The notes under the pieces: generated by a model
Databases searched by the model: none
The model's input: the letters and a program-made list of their open reading frames with translations, nothing else
What the model was told of the DNA's origin: nothing
Source: Lachnospiraceae bacterium
GTDB lineage: Bacteria; Bacillota; Clostridia; Lachnospirales; Lachnospiraceae
Direction: 5' to 3'
NCBI GenBank assembly: GCA_022796795.1
Contig: JAAWJI010000011.1
Span: 1-64,000 of the forward strand
DNA length: 64,000 bases
Translations under genes and position numbers: made by a program
Shown here: positions 42,538-51,251 of the stretch, piece by piece
Numbering within the stretch: the stretch's first letter is position 1
Layout: every line of letters starts with the position of its first letter

Positions 42538-45303
42538 ATGACATGGATACAGATGGGAATTTCAGGAGCGGCAATGATTGGAGTGGCGGCAGTTTTTCGG
42601 GCTTTGCTGCTTCACCGGCTTCCTAAACAGGTGTTTCTTGTATTGTGGGGGATTATCCTGGCGCGTCTTTTGGTGCCTTTTTCTATTTCTTCCCCCTTTA
42701 GCATTTACGGGCTGCTAGGGAGTCCGGAATATGTGGAGCGCGCAATGTTTGCAGGGGACGAAGAGAGGAGCTTCGGAGCTTCTGGAAATCCGGAATATGC
42801 GGATGGCATAGAAGCTCCCGGGGGGAAGCTTCCAGGGGACTTCGGGGCTTTGGAACACTTGTCCCTTACAGATGACGTGAAGGAGAGCGATACGGCAAAC
42901 ATCCAGGAGATCCAAACAGCAGGAGATCAGGAGATCTACGGGGATCATGGGCAGGAGAGACTGACAGGGCCGAAGGAACCGGTACAGAAATCCTCTGAAC
43001 TGGCAAGCTTGTTTTTAACGAAAGACTTCTGGGGGCTTATCTGGATTCTGGGAACCTGCCTGGCGGCGCTTTCTTTTGGTATCTCCTACCTGCGGTGCCT
43101 GAGGGAGTTTCAGGTGGCCCTGCCGGTGGAGGGGACTGCCAGGGAGTGGCTGGGGGAGCATTTGACAGCAGATGGCAGGACGCCCGGACTTTGGAGGAGA
43201 CCTGTTTCTATCCGCAGTCTGAATCGGCTGGGAACGCCTCTGACTTATGGGATTTTCCGGCCCGTGATCCTGGTTCCCAGGGACATGGATTGGAGCGACC
43301 GCCAGGCCGCAGATTATATTCTGGAACATGAGTGGGTGCATATCTGCCGCATGGACGCCCTTTTTAAGCTGTTTCTGGCTTTGGCTGTCTGTGTGCACTG
43401 GATGAATCCTCTGGTGTGGCTGATGTTTCATCTTGCCAACCGGGATCTGGAGCTGTCCTGCGATGAGGCGGTGCTCAGGCGCCTGGGAGAGCAGGTAAAA
43501 TCCTCCTATGCCCGGATGCTGATTTCCATGGAAGAGAAAAAGAGCGGTCTGTTGCCTCTTTACAGCGGGTTTGGGAAAAACGCCGTGGAGGAGCGGATCA
43601 CAGCCATTATGAAGCATCACAGGACGTCTCTTGGGGCATTGCTGGCAGCAGGCGTAGGGATTCTGTGCGTGAGCAGCGTGTTTGCCACCTCCCCCAGGCA
43701 GGAGTACGGTCAGAAAGATTTGCGGGAGGCTCTGACCCAGATTCCCGGAGATGACTTTACCCGGGAAGAGAGTCAGAAGCTCTTTGATCTGTGGATCGAA
43801 GGGTATGAGAACATGACAGTTTCTGATTTTCAGGAACAGCTGTGGAACATGACGGATACAAATGAATATATGGAGCTGATCGACAGATTCAGCTTCGCAG
43901 AGCTGAGTTGGGAGCTTCCCCAGGGCCGGGAGGCGGATGGACTGGACGCCTTTATCGAATACTTTTTCCATGTGTTTGAGCCCCTGTGCGCAGAAAAATG
44001 GCAGAGCCGGGATTTTGGGGATTTTATCATGGAAACCCGGGAGGAGCATGGGGATCCAGGGATACTGGAGTATGTTCTCACCCTGGAGATCAGGGATCGA
44101 AATGTGCTGACAGTGGGAAGCTATGAGGCCGTACCGCCAGCTGTCCATGAGGCCCTTGCCCGGTTTCTGGGAGAGAGGACTTCGGAGGAGCTGCGGGATG
44201 AAGAACAGATGGAGGTGCTTTTGAGACAGGAATGGGAGCGGATTTGGGAGGAGCTTGACACGGAGCCGGCTCTTTCTCTCTCCCTCTCCTGGTTTTATAT
44301 GCCTCCGTCCATGGACGACGCTTTTTTGTATAGCCAGATTTCCGCAGAGGTTCAGGATGAGTGGAAGAACAGACTGGATCCCTATCTGCCCCTGGGGCTT
44401 ACTTACACGTATACCGAGGATGGAAACGGCGGGTATGTCCGCATGTATTATGAGGGCCGGGAGGTCCGGGGAATCTGGGATGAGGAGACGGGGGAATGGA
44501 TTTCCGATCATACGGGACTTGGCCGATATGACGCAGATGCGGTGGAGCTTATGGCAGTCCGGGAAAACGGGCGGTTAAGCGGACTGCGGGAGGCTGCTCC
44601 ACAGGAGCAGAAAGAATGGGACGAACTGCGAAGAGAGAACGAAAGGGCCTCCCAGGAGGAAACCTTCCGGGAAGAAGCGCTTCGCAGGGCAAGAGAGACA
44701 GAGCACGGAACCAGGCAGGACTATGATTCTCTGCTTAAGCTTAGGGTAGAGGGTTATGATAAGCTGTCCCTGGAGGAGTTTAATGGGAAGCTTCTGGACT
44801 GGTGCAATGAAAATCCGGAGGGTATGGAGCGAATCGCGGAGGATGTCTTTTTGGAGGATTACCAGGTTTCTCTGACAGAGGAGGAAAAAGAATTTGTGTC
44901 CCGGACCTTTCCCCTTTCCCGGGAAGAAAATTACCGCATGGTGACCAGCTGGCAGACGGGGGAGCCATTAAAGCCCGCCTGGGTAGGCTCCAGAAAGTGG
45001 GTAAAACAGGAGGAGAGCACAGGAAACTGGTGCACGCTGTACTATCAGTTTTCCTACGAAATTCCGGATCAAAGTCGTGTCACCGTGGGAGAGCGGGACC
45101 GACTGGTGGGCGGTATGGAGAAGGAGATTCGCCGGTTTTGGGAGGACAGCGGTCTGCAGGAGCTGCTTGCCATGAAGGAAGAACAGGTGGCGGCGTATTT
45201 CCAGAGGCTGGCAGAGCAGTATAGCACAGAGCAGCTGGTGATTTCCATTGATGAGGAGCAGGTCCAATTTGAGCATCGTCCGGAGGGTTATTTACTTTCC
45301 TAA
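42538..45303 (+). CDS. BlaR1-like M56 metallopeptidase with unusual extracellular region
   Basis: ATG 42538, behind GAGGTGATAG, is chosen; the product is 921 aa. The membrane-embedded M56 protease has the zinc motif HEWVH at residues 264-268 and ELSCDEAVLRRLG downstream, preceded by membrane helices. The C-terminal ~540 residues, after the last helix near 370-385, are acidic and contain two similar segments (LFDLWIEGYENMTVSDFQ and LLKLRVEGYDKLSLEEFN). I do not see the penicillin-binding SxxK sensor of true BlaR1. It probably senses another signal and then cleaves BlaI. No beta-lactamase gene is adjacent. Confidence 0.8.
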   Translation: MTWIQMGISGAAMIGVAAVFRALLLHRLPKQVFLVLWGIILARLLVPFSISSPFSIYGLLGSPEYVERAMFAGDEERSFGASGNPEYADGIEAPGGKLPGDFGALEHLSLTDDVKESDTANIQEIQTAGDQEIYGDHGQERLTGPKEPVQKSSELASLFLTKDFWGLIWILGTCLAALSFGISYLRCLREFQVALPVEGTAREWLGEHLTADGRTPGLWRRPVSIRSLNRLGTPLTYGIFRPVILVPRDMDWSDRQAADYILEHEWVHICRMDALFKLFLALAVCVHWMNPLVWLMFHLANRDLELSCDEAVLRRLGEQVKSSYARMLISMEEKKSGLLPLYSGFGKNAVEERITAIMKHHRTSLGALLAAGVGILCVSSVFATSPRQEYGQKDLREALTQIPGDDFTREESQKLFDLWIEGYENMTVSDFQEQLWNMTDTNEYMELIDRFSFAELSWELPQGREADGLDAFIEYFFHVFEPLCAEKWQSRDFGDFIMETREEHGDPGILEYVLTLEIRDRNVLTVGSYEAVPPAVHEALARFLGERTSEELRDEEQMEVLLRQEWERIWEELDTEPALSLSLSWFYMPPSMDDAFLYSQISAEVQDEWKNRLDPYLPLGLTYTYTEDGNGGYVRMYYEGREVRGIWDEETGEWISDHTGLGRYDADAVELMAVRENGRLSGLREAAPQEQKEWDELRRENERASQEETFREEALRRARETEHGTRQDYDSLLKLRVEGYDKLSLEEFNGKLLDWCNENPEGMERIAEDVFLEDYQVSLTEEEKEFVSRTFPLSREENYRMVTSWQTGEPLKPAWVGSRKWVKQEESTGNWCTLYYQFSYEIPDQSRVTVGERDRLVGGMEKEIRRFWEDSGLQELLAMKEEQVAAYFQRLAEQYSTEQLVISIDEEQVQFEHRPEGYLLS

Positions 45304-45373
45304 GCAGATATATTATAATAAAATCCACAGTTGGGCCAGGTTTTAACAATGGAACCAGAAGGAGGATCAACCC

Positions 45374-45934
45374 ATGCTGATTGACATTACACTTCGTATT
45401 ACCCCCAAAATGGTGGAGGACGCCCAGGGAAATGAAAAGAAGGCCATGGTAGGCCATCTGGGTACCCATTTTGATGTGATGAATCAGGAATTTCCCCTGG
45501 AATACATCACACGCAGAGGCGTGGTGTTTGATGTAAGCGCCTGGAAGGAGCGGGAGATCACCTCAGCGGATGTGGAGCTGGAGCGGGTGAGTCCTGACAT
45601 GGCCGTGCTCTTTTACACAGGCTTTGTGGAGCAGGAGGGCTATGGGGGCAAGCGGTATTTTACAGAGCACCCCCAGCTTTCCCGGGAGCTGGTGGAGAAG
45701 CTTGTAGAGAGAAAGGTTTCTATCATCGGAGTTGACTTTGCCGGGGTTAGGCGGGGAAAGGAGCACACGCCCACAGATCAGTACTGCGCGGACCAGGGCG
45801 TGTTCATTGTGGAAAACCTCTGCAACCTGGGGAGCCTTCCCGCAGACGGAGAGGAGTTTCTGGTCCACACCTATCCCATGAATTATGAGGGGATGACAGG
45901 ACTTCCCTGCCGGGTGGTGGCGGAAAAGCCCTGA
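45374..45934 (+). CDS. Cyclase-family protein (kynurenine formamidase-like)
   Basis: The 186-aa protein has the metal motif GHLGTHFDV of the cyclase/KynB fold, followed by VLFYTGFVEQEGYGGKRYF, GVDFAGVRRGKEHTPTD and IVENLCNLGSLP. Members open amide or lactone rings; the exact substrate is unknown. RBS AGAAGGAGGA precedes ATG 45374, and the RluA gene starts nine bases later. Confidence 0.85.
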   Translation: MLIDITLRITPKMVEDAQGNEKKAMVGHLGTHFDVMNQEFPLEYITRRGVVFDVSAWKEREITSADVELERVSPDMAVLFYTGFVEQEGYGGKRYFTEHPQLSRELVEKLVERKVSIIGVDFAGVRRGKEHTPTDQYCADQGVFIVENLCNLGSLPADGEEFLVHTYPMNYEGMTGLPCRVVAEKP

Positions 45935-45943
45935 GGAGAGAAC

Positions 45944-47077
45944 GTGAAAAAAGAGATTTCTTATCAGGTATCCCTGGAGGAGGACGAAAACAAGCTGGAG
46001 CAGGTTCTGCGGCGGTCTCTGGAACTAAGTCCCCGGGAGATCCGAAGAGCTAAATTCCGCCCCCAGGGCATTTGCGTCAATGGCGTCAGGCGGCGGGTTA
46101 CGGAAACTGTGCGCCAGGGAGAGAGGATCACGGTCTGTCTGGAAGAGGAGGGAGACGGCCAGGATCAGCTGGTGGCCGTGGCAGGAGAACTGCAGGTGCT
46201 TTATGAGGACGGGGATGTGCTGGCTGTGTGCAAGCCCCCGGGCCAGGTCTGTCATCCCTCCGGGGGGCATTACGCCGATACCCTGGCCAATGTGATGCAG
46301 GATTATTTCCAGAGGAAGGGGCAGCAGGGAAGGATTCGTCTGATTGGACGGCTGGATCAGGAAACCTCGGGCATTGTGCTGGCGGCCAAGAGCCAGGCGG
46401 CGGCAAGCCGTCTGAGCAAACAGCGGGAGCAGGGAATCCTGAAAAAGGAATATCTGGCTTTGGCGGCTGGCAATCCGCTTCCGGATCAGGGATGGGTGGA
46501 GGAGCCTATAGGTCCAGCCAAAAACAGAACAGAGGGAAAACGGGAGGCCATTAGGATGCAGGTGCGGCCGGATGGAAAGCCTGCCCGGACTTTTTATGAG
46601 ACGCTGGCTCAAAGGGACGGCGTCTCTTTGTTGCGCCTGACGCTGGATACGGGCCGCACCCATCAGATCCGGGTCCATATGGCCTGGCTGGGTTGTCCGC
46701 TGCTGGGAGACACCCTGTATGCAGCCATGGCGGAGGGCTTTACCCGGGCCGCGCTGCATGCCGGGACAGGAGGCTTTACCCAGGCCGTGCTGCATGCCGG
46801 GGCGGAGGGCTTTACCCAGGCCGCGCTGCATGCCGGGACAGGAGGCTTTACCCAGGCCGTGCTGCATGCCGGGGCGGAGGGCTTTACCCAGGCCGCGCTG
46901 CATGCCAGGACAGGAGGCTTTACCCGGGCCGCGCTGCATGCCTGGCGGCTGGCGTTCTGCCAGCCCTTTACCGGGGAACCCATTGTGCTGCAAGCGCCCT
47001 TTCCTGAGGATTTTGCGGGATACCTTGTGCATTTTCCGCAAATTGTGTATAATGGGGAAGATGTCAAAGGATCATGA
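45944..47077 (+). CDS. RluA-family pseudouridine synthase with an in-frame tandem repeat
   Basis: From GTG 45944 the product is 377 aa. It has an S4-like start, the catalytic GRLDQETSGIVLAAK (Asp of RLDxxTSG) and HQIRVHMAWLGCPLLGDTLY near the usual C-terminal core. The conserved segment GFTRAALHAW before the final CQPFTGEPI has been expanded into six copies of a 12-residue unit (GFT[QR]A[AV]LHAxxx, residues about 265-336). The extra ~60 residues insert into the catalytic fold where family members have one copy. The protein may still fold with a looped-out repeat. The activity would be uridine to pseudouridine in rRNA or tRNA. Confidence 0.88.
   Translation: MKKEISYQVSLEEDENKLEQVLRRSLELSPREIRRAKFRPQGICVNGVRRRVTETVRQGERITVCLEEEGDGQDQLVAVAGELQVLYEDGDVLAVCKPPGQVCHPSGGHYADTLANVMQDYFQRKGQQGRIRLIGRLDQETSGIVLAAKSQAAASRLSKQREQGILKKEYLALAAGNPLPDQGWVEEPIGPAKNRTEGKREAIRMQVRPDGKPARTFYETLAQRDGVSLLRLTLDTGRTHQIRVHMAWLGCPLLGDTLYAAMAEGFTRAALHAGTGGFTQAVLHAGAEGFTQAALHAGTGGFTQAVLHAGAEGFTQAALHARTGGFTRAALHAWRLAFCQPFTGEPIVLQAPFPEDFAGYLVHFPQIVYNGEDVKGS
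46736..46950. repeat. Six-copy 36-bp tandem repeat inside the RluA gene
   Basis: Units starting GGCTTTACCC at 46736, 46772, 46808, 46844, 46880 and 46916 are exactly 36 bases apart. They alternate between two subtypes (GCG or GTG before CTGCATGC, and ACAGGA or GCGGAG linkers), so expansion probably went through a 72-base doublet. All copies keep the reading frame. Confidence 0.95.
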
Positions 47078-47178
47078 GGAAGTGTATGGGAAAATTTTCA
47101 AATCTCATGCATACCTTAGAAGGAGTGAATCTGCCGGATAGTCCGGCAGTGTCAGGTTTGAGAAGGGGGAGCGTTAGA

Positions 47179-48360
47179 ATGAAGAATCTATGGAAAAGCC
47201 TGCCGGCGCGGCTGTTGGTGGGTGTAATAGTGGGAGTATTGGCAGGGCTTGTGGCCAATGAATCGGTGATGAATGTGGTGGTTACGCTGAAGCAGGTGCT
47301 GGGTCAGGTAATTACCTTCTGTGTGCCGCTGATCGTGATTGGATTTATCGCCCCGTCTATTACCAGGCTTGGGCAGAATGCCTCCCGGATGCTGGGAGTG
47401 GCCCTTATTTTGGCCTATGTGTCTTCTATCGGCGCAGCTCTGTTTTCTATGGCAGCCGGATATGGGCTCATTCCGCATCTGTCCATTGCCTCAGATGTGG
47501 AGGGACTGAAAAAGCTGCCGGATGTAATATTCCAGCTGGAGATCCCCCAGATCATGCCGGTGATGAGCGCTCTGGTGTTTTCCGTGCTGCTTGGCCTGGC
47601 CGTGACCTGGACCAAATCAAAGCATACAGAGGAAATCCTGGATGAGTTTCAACAGATCGTGCTGAGCATTGTTTCCCGGGTGGTGATTCCCATGCTGCCG
47701 TTTTTTATCGCCACCACCTTTTGCGGCCTGGCCTATGAGGGAACCATTACCAGGCAGCTGCCCGTATTTCTCAAGGTGATTATCATTGTGATGATCGGAC
47801 ATTATATCTGGATGGCTCTTTTATATGTGCTGGCAGGAGTCTATTCCGGAAAGAACCCCATGGAGGTAGTCAAACACTACGGTCCCGCCTATTTGACGGC
47901 CGTGGGAACCATGTCCTCGGCGGCAACCCTGGCAGTGGCCCTGCGCTGTGCCCGGAAGTCCTCGGTACTGCGGGAGGATATGGTAAATTTCGGCGTTCCC
48001 CTGTTTGCCAATATTCATTTGTGCGGCTCCGTGCTTACAGAGGTATTCTTTGTCATGACGGTGTCCCAGATTCTCTATGGACATATGCCTTCTGTGGGAA
48101 CTATGGTGCTGTTCTGTCTGCTCCTGGGCGTTTTTGCCATCGGAGCCCCCGGAGTGCCGGGAGGAACGGTTATGGCGTCTCTGGGATTGATCACCGGAAT
48201 TCTGCTCTTTGATGAGACGGGAACCGGTTTGATGCTGACCATTTTTGCTCTGCAGGACAGCTTTGGTACGGCCTGCAACGTAACAGGAGACGGAGCTTTG
48301 ACCTTGATTTTAACCGGTTATGCAAAGAAGCATGAGATTGCGGAGGAGCAGAAATCTTGA
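47179..48360 (+). CDS. Dicarboxylate/amino acid:cation symporter (DAACS family)
   Basis: ATG 47179 behind AAGGGGGAG gives 393 aa. The protein starts with a cytoplasmic helix (KNLWKSLPARLLVGVIVGVLAGL) and shows eight membrane segments with two re-entrant loops: GTMSSAATLAVALRCA, and GAPGVPGGTVMASLG with DSFGTACNVTGDGA at the C-terminus. This is the Glt/Sst-type Na+ or H+ symporter for aspartate, glutamate, serine or dicarboxylates. The next gene overlaps its stop codon. Confidence 0.9.
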   Translation: MKNLWKSLPARLLVGVIVGVLAGLVANESVMNVVVTLKQVLGQVITFCVPLIVIGFIAPSITRLGQNASRMLGVALILAYVSSIGAALFSMAAGYGLIPHLSIASDVEGLKKLPDVIFQLEIPQIMPVMSALVFSVLLGLAVTWTKSKHTEEILDEFQQIVLSIVSRVVIPMLPFFIATTFCGLAYEGTITRQLPVFLKVIIIVMIGHYIWMALLYVLAGVYSGKNPMEVVKHYGPAYLTAVGTMSSAATLAVALRCARKSSVLREDMVNFGVPLFANIHLCGSVLTEVFFVMTVSQILYGHMPSVGTMVLFCLLLGVFAIGAPGVPGGTVMASLGLITGILLFDETGTGLMLTIFALQDSFGTACNVTGDGALTLILTGYAKKHEIAEEQKS

Positions 48361-49277
48361 AAAAAGATCTGCAGGTGAGGGAGATCTGGCAGGGAGATTG
48401 CCTGGAACGCATGAAAGAGATCGAAACAGAGTCTGTTCATTTGATTCTCTCAGACATTCCCTATGGGATCAGCTATGAGGAATGGGATGTACTTCATCAC
48501 AATACCAACCATGGTCTGCTGGGGGCAAGTCCCTCCCAGCAGAGGAGCGGCAGCATTTTTAGGACCAGGGGAAAGCCCTTAAACGGCTGGTCCCAGGCGG
48601 ATAAGCAGATCCCAAAGGAATATTATGAATGGTGCGGCAGCTGGGCTCCTGACTGGTATCGGGTGCTAAAGCCCGGCTCCAGCTGCTTTGTGTTTGCCGG
48701 ACGGCGCCTGGCTCACCGCTGTATTTGCGCTCTGGAGGATGCAGGATTTATTTTTAAGGATATGCTGGCCTGGGAAAAGGATTCGGCGGCCTATCGGGCC
48801 CAGCGGGTCAGCTGTGTGTTTGAACGCCGGGGGGATGCGGAAAACAGCTTGCGTTGGCAGGGATGGAAGGTGGGAAATCTGCGGCCTCTGTTTGAGCCGG
48901 TGCTTTGGTTTATGAAGCCCTATCCTGTGGGGGGAACCCTGGCGGATAATATTCTGAGCAATGGGGTGGGGGCATTCCATGAGCAGGAGCTGAAAAGGCT
49001 TACGGAGCAGGAAGAGGGAGTAAGAAGCTGCTCCAATCTGCTCCGTGTCCGGGCAGAGGGATCAGACCGGGGCCGGCATCCTGCCCAGAAGCCGGTGCGG
49101 TTGCTGGAAATTCTTATTTCCCTGGTGACCGCAGAGGAGCAGCTGGTGCTGGATCCCTTTTGCGGCAGCGGGAGTACCCTGGTGGCTGCAAAAAGGCTTG
49201 GCAGGCAGTATCTGGGGATTGAGCAGAATGAGGAGTATTGCCGGATCGCCAGGGAACGGCTGAGGGATGCGAAATAG
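48357..49277 (+). CDS. Orphan DNA methyltransferase (DNA adenine or cytosine-N4, beta-class order)
   Basis: A TTG start at 48357 overlaps the symporter stop; homologous N-termini (REIWQGDCLERMKEIE) support it. The 306-aa protein has the catalytic motif ILSDIPYGISYEEW near residue 33 (DPPY-type variant) and the SAM motif DPFCGSGSTLVAAKRLG near residue 262, the beta-class order. HPAQKPVRLLEILI is the typical pre-motif I block. No restriction endonuclease is adjacent, so it probably acts as an orphan methyltransferase, perhaps prophage-derived. It marks DNA independently of PglX. Confidence 0.85.
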   Translation: MKKDLQVREIWQGDCLERMKEIETESVHLILSDIPYGISYEEWDVLHHNTNHGLLGASPSQQRSGSIFRTRGKPLNGWSQADKQIPKEYYEWCGSWAPDWYRVLKPGSSCFVFAGRRLAHRCICALEDAGFIFKDMLAWEKDSAAYRAQRVSCVFERRGDAENSLRWQGWKVGNLRPLFEPVLWFMKPYPVGGTLADNILSNGVGAFHEQELKRLTEQEEGVRSCSNLLRVRAEGSDRGRHPAQKPVRLLEILISLVTAEEQLVLDPFCGSGSTLVAAKRLGRQYLGIEQNEEYCRIARERLRDAK

Positions 49278-49295
49278 GATAGAGAAATCAAAAAG

Positions 49296-49346
49296 AGACG
49301 GCTGAAGCTCTCAGGTCATAAACCGGAGCGGAAGCCGTCTTTTTTT
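49296..49346 (+). terminator. Terminator after the orphan methyltransferase
   Basis: AGACGGCT (49296-49303) pairs with AGCCGTCT (49333-49340), extended by GAAGCTC/GAGCGGA partial pairing, then a run of seven T. It separates this unit from the sigma factor operon. Confidence 0.75.
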
Positions 49347-49372
49347 GCCCGTGCATGAAATTTATCCAAAAA

Positions 49373-49401
49373 GGAAAACTTTTTCTGAAAGTGGAAGCGT
49401 C
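49373..49401 (+). promoter_or_regulatory. Candidate autoregulated ECF promoter
   Basis: GGAAAAC (49373-49379) and CGTC (49398-49401), 18 bases apart, resemble the AAC ... CGTC signature of ECF sigma factor promoters. The site lies 33 bases before the start of a gene for an ECF factor, which usually transcribes itself. Confidence 0.55.
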
Positions 49402-49433
49402 TAATAGACAGAACAGGAAGGAGGACAAAAATT

Positions 49434-49928
49434 TTGAATCGGGAAGCATTACAAAAGAAAGTGGAAGAGCAGATCCTGGATTCCTATGAGGCTTTGTACC
49501 GCCTGGCCTTTACCTACGTGCATCAGGAGCAGGATGCTCTGGACATTGTACAGGAAAGTGTTTACCGGGCCATGAAGCACGCCTCTTCAGTCCGGGAGGA
49601 GCAATATATAGAGACCTGGCTCTGGCGGATCACCATGAATACGGCGATAGATTTTATCCGGAAGAATCGCAGGGAACTGGTTCAGGAGGAGTTTCCGGAA
49701 GCCGGAGTGGAGGATCAATATCAGGATTTCGATACCCTGGAAGCCCTGGAGGTGCTGTCAGAAAAAGAGCGGGCCGTGGTGGTGCTGCGATTCTTTGAGG
49801 ACCGGCAGATCCGGGAGGTAGCGGAGATTCTTCAGGAAAATACCAACACGGTAAAAACCATTTTATACCGAAGTCTGCGGAAACTGAAAATAGAATTGAC
49901 CAGGGAGGAATTGCTCTATGAAGGATAA
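49434..49928 (+). CDS. ECF-type RNA polymerase sigma factor
   Basis: TTG 49434 lies behind AAGGAGGAC and gives 164 aa. Region 2 (YEALYRLAFTYVHQEQDALDIVQESVYRAMK) and region 4 (LSEKERAVVVLRFFEDRQIREVAEILQENTNTVKT) are both complete. It is similar to SigV-type factors. The last codons overlap the anti-sigma ATG at 49918, so they are co-translated, as is usual for such pairs. Confidence 0.92.
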   Translation: MNREALQKKVEEQILDSYEALYRLAFTYVHQEQDALDIVQESVYRAMKHASSVREEQYIETWLWRITMNTAIDFIRKNRRELVQEEFPEAGVEDQYQDFDTLEALEVLSEKERAVVVLRFFEDRQIREVAEILQENTNTVKTILYRSLRKLKIELTREELLYEG

Positions 49929-51006
49929 GAGGCTGGACCATATGAGAGAAGAGTACGAACAGATTGGAATTCCCGGAGAGCTTCGGGAGCGTGTAGAGAC
50001 GGCGATCCTGCAGGCAAAGAGGGAACTTGGCATGGAGGAAGAGATCCCAAGAACAAAGATCCAAAAAGCAGACGCAAAAAGGGAAGAAGATGCTCAGAAG
50101 ACAGTTGCAGGTACACAGAAAACGTGGACAATGGAAATAGATGGAGCAGAAGAGGAGGATTGGAGCATGAGTCAGGGAAGCAGAGGAAAACAAAAGGGAA
50201 ACAGAAGAGGAAGGACAAGGAGGAGTCCGCTTTCCTGGGCAGGGGGAATCGCGGGGACAGCTGCGGCCGCCATGCTGGTGATCACCGTGCTTGCCAACAC
50301 AAGTCCCTCTGTGGCCTATGCCATGGAAAGCATTCCGGTCTTGGGAAGCATTGTGAAGGTGGTGACCTTCCGGAATTATGAGAGGAAAGAAAACACCATG
50401 GAAGCCAATATTAAGGTGCCGGAGCTTCAGGTGGAGGATTCCACGGGCCAGGTACAGGAGGAAAGCACCGAGGAACTGAACCGACGGATTCAGGAGTACA
50501 CAGATGAGATCATCGCCCGGTATGAGGCGGACGTGGAGGCTGCGGGAGGAGAAGGCCATGAGTCCGTAGAGCTGGATTACCGTATTGTGACAGACAACGA
50601 GAAGCTGTTCTCCATCCGTTTCGATGAGCTCATTGTTATGGCCAGCGGCACCCAGCTGGTAAAAATCTATCATGTGGATAAAACCACCGGCGAGGTAATC
50701 AATCTGGACGGTCTGTTCCAGGCAGATGCAGACTATGTGACGGCAATATCCGAGAATATCAAAGAACAGATGAAGGAGCGGATGGCAGAGGATGAAAATG
50801 TCAGCTACTGGGTAGACAGCGATATGCCGGAGTGGAATTTTAAGGAGATTCGGAAGGACGCCGTGTTCTATGTAAATGAGGCGGGACATTTGGTTATTGT
50901 TTTTGATGAGTATGAGGTGGCTCCGGGATTTATGGGAAGCCAGGAATTTGAGATTCCCACAGAGGTGATTGCGGGGATGGTGAAAGAGGGATATCTTCTG
51001 CCTTAG
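49918..51006 (+). CDS. Anti-sigma factor with DUF3298-type extracellular domain (RsiV-like)
   Basis: The 362-aa protein has a cytoplasmic part of about 105 residues, one transmembrane helix (SWAGGIAGTAAAAMLVITVLA, about residues 106-126) and an outer domain with the DUF4163/DUF3298 signature (DYRIVTDNEKLFSIRFDELIVMASGTQ, VFYVNEAGHLVIVFDEYEV). In B. subtilis RsiV this domain binds lysozyme, which triggers cleavage and frees SigV. A comparable envelope-stress role is likely here. Confidence 0.85.
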   Translation: MKDKRLDHMREEYEQIGIPGELRERVETAILQAKRELGMEEEIPRTKIQKADAKREEDAQKTVAGTQKTWTMEIDGAEEEDWSMSQGSRGKQKGNRRGRTRRSPLSWAGGIAGTAAAAMLVITVLANTSPSVAYAMESIPVLGSIVKVVTFRNYERKENTMEANIKVPELQVEDSTGQVQEESTEELNRRIQEYTDEIIARYEADVEAAGGEGHESVELDYRIVTDNEKLFSIRFDELIVMASGTQLVKIYHVDKTTGEVINLDGLFQADADYVTAISENIKEQMKERMAEDENVSYWVDSDMPEWNFKEIRKDAVFYVNEAGHLVIVFDEYEVAPGFMGSQEFEIPTEVIAGMVKEGYLLP

Positions 51007-51138
51007 ATGAGTGGAGATTGACGGCGCCGAAATCTGGTTGTCCAGGGAGGACGAGGAGTTTCGCCATAATCCGGGTGTTGTGGAGGTTGGAGAAGGAAGT
51101 GGGGGGCAGGGTTTGCTCCGACTTAATGTAGAATTTTC

Positions 51139-51239
51139 AGGGGCTGTGGCAAAACAGCTGTTATATACAAGATAGAGCATTTAGGCCACAAAGGTTGCAC
51201 CTATATCTTGCGTATAAGCTGCATTTTGCAACAGCCCCT
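51139..51239. mobile_element. Miniature inverted-repeat transposable element (MITE)
   Basis: The 101-bp element starts AGGGGCTGTGGCAAAA and ends TTTTGCAACAGCCCCT. Inverted arms extend about 36 bases with roughly 27 matches and meet in a small middle. Its last 80 or so bases match 137-218 at 93% by eye. No ORF is present. No clear target duplication was seen (flanks ...ATTTTC and TCTAAT...). It lies between the anti-sigma gene and nagA. The 132 bases between 51007 and its left end hold nothing else definite. Confidence 0.75.
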
Positions 51240-51251
51240 TCTAATATTTCT

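Noticed and set aside
46736..46950. Regular 36-bp repeats as a CRISPR array
   Set aside because: Units are head to tail with no variable spacers and code in frame inside an RluA gene.
46025..47041. 338-codon minus-strand ORF opposite the RluA gene
   Set aside because: It mirrors the plus-strand repeat and has no recognisable domain; a shadow frame.
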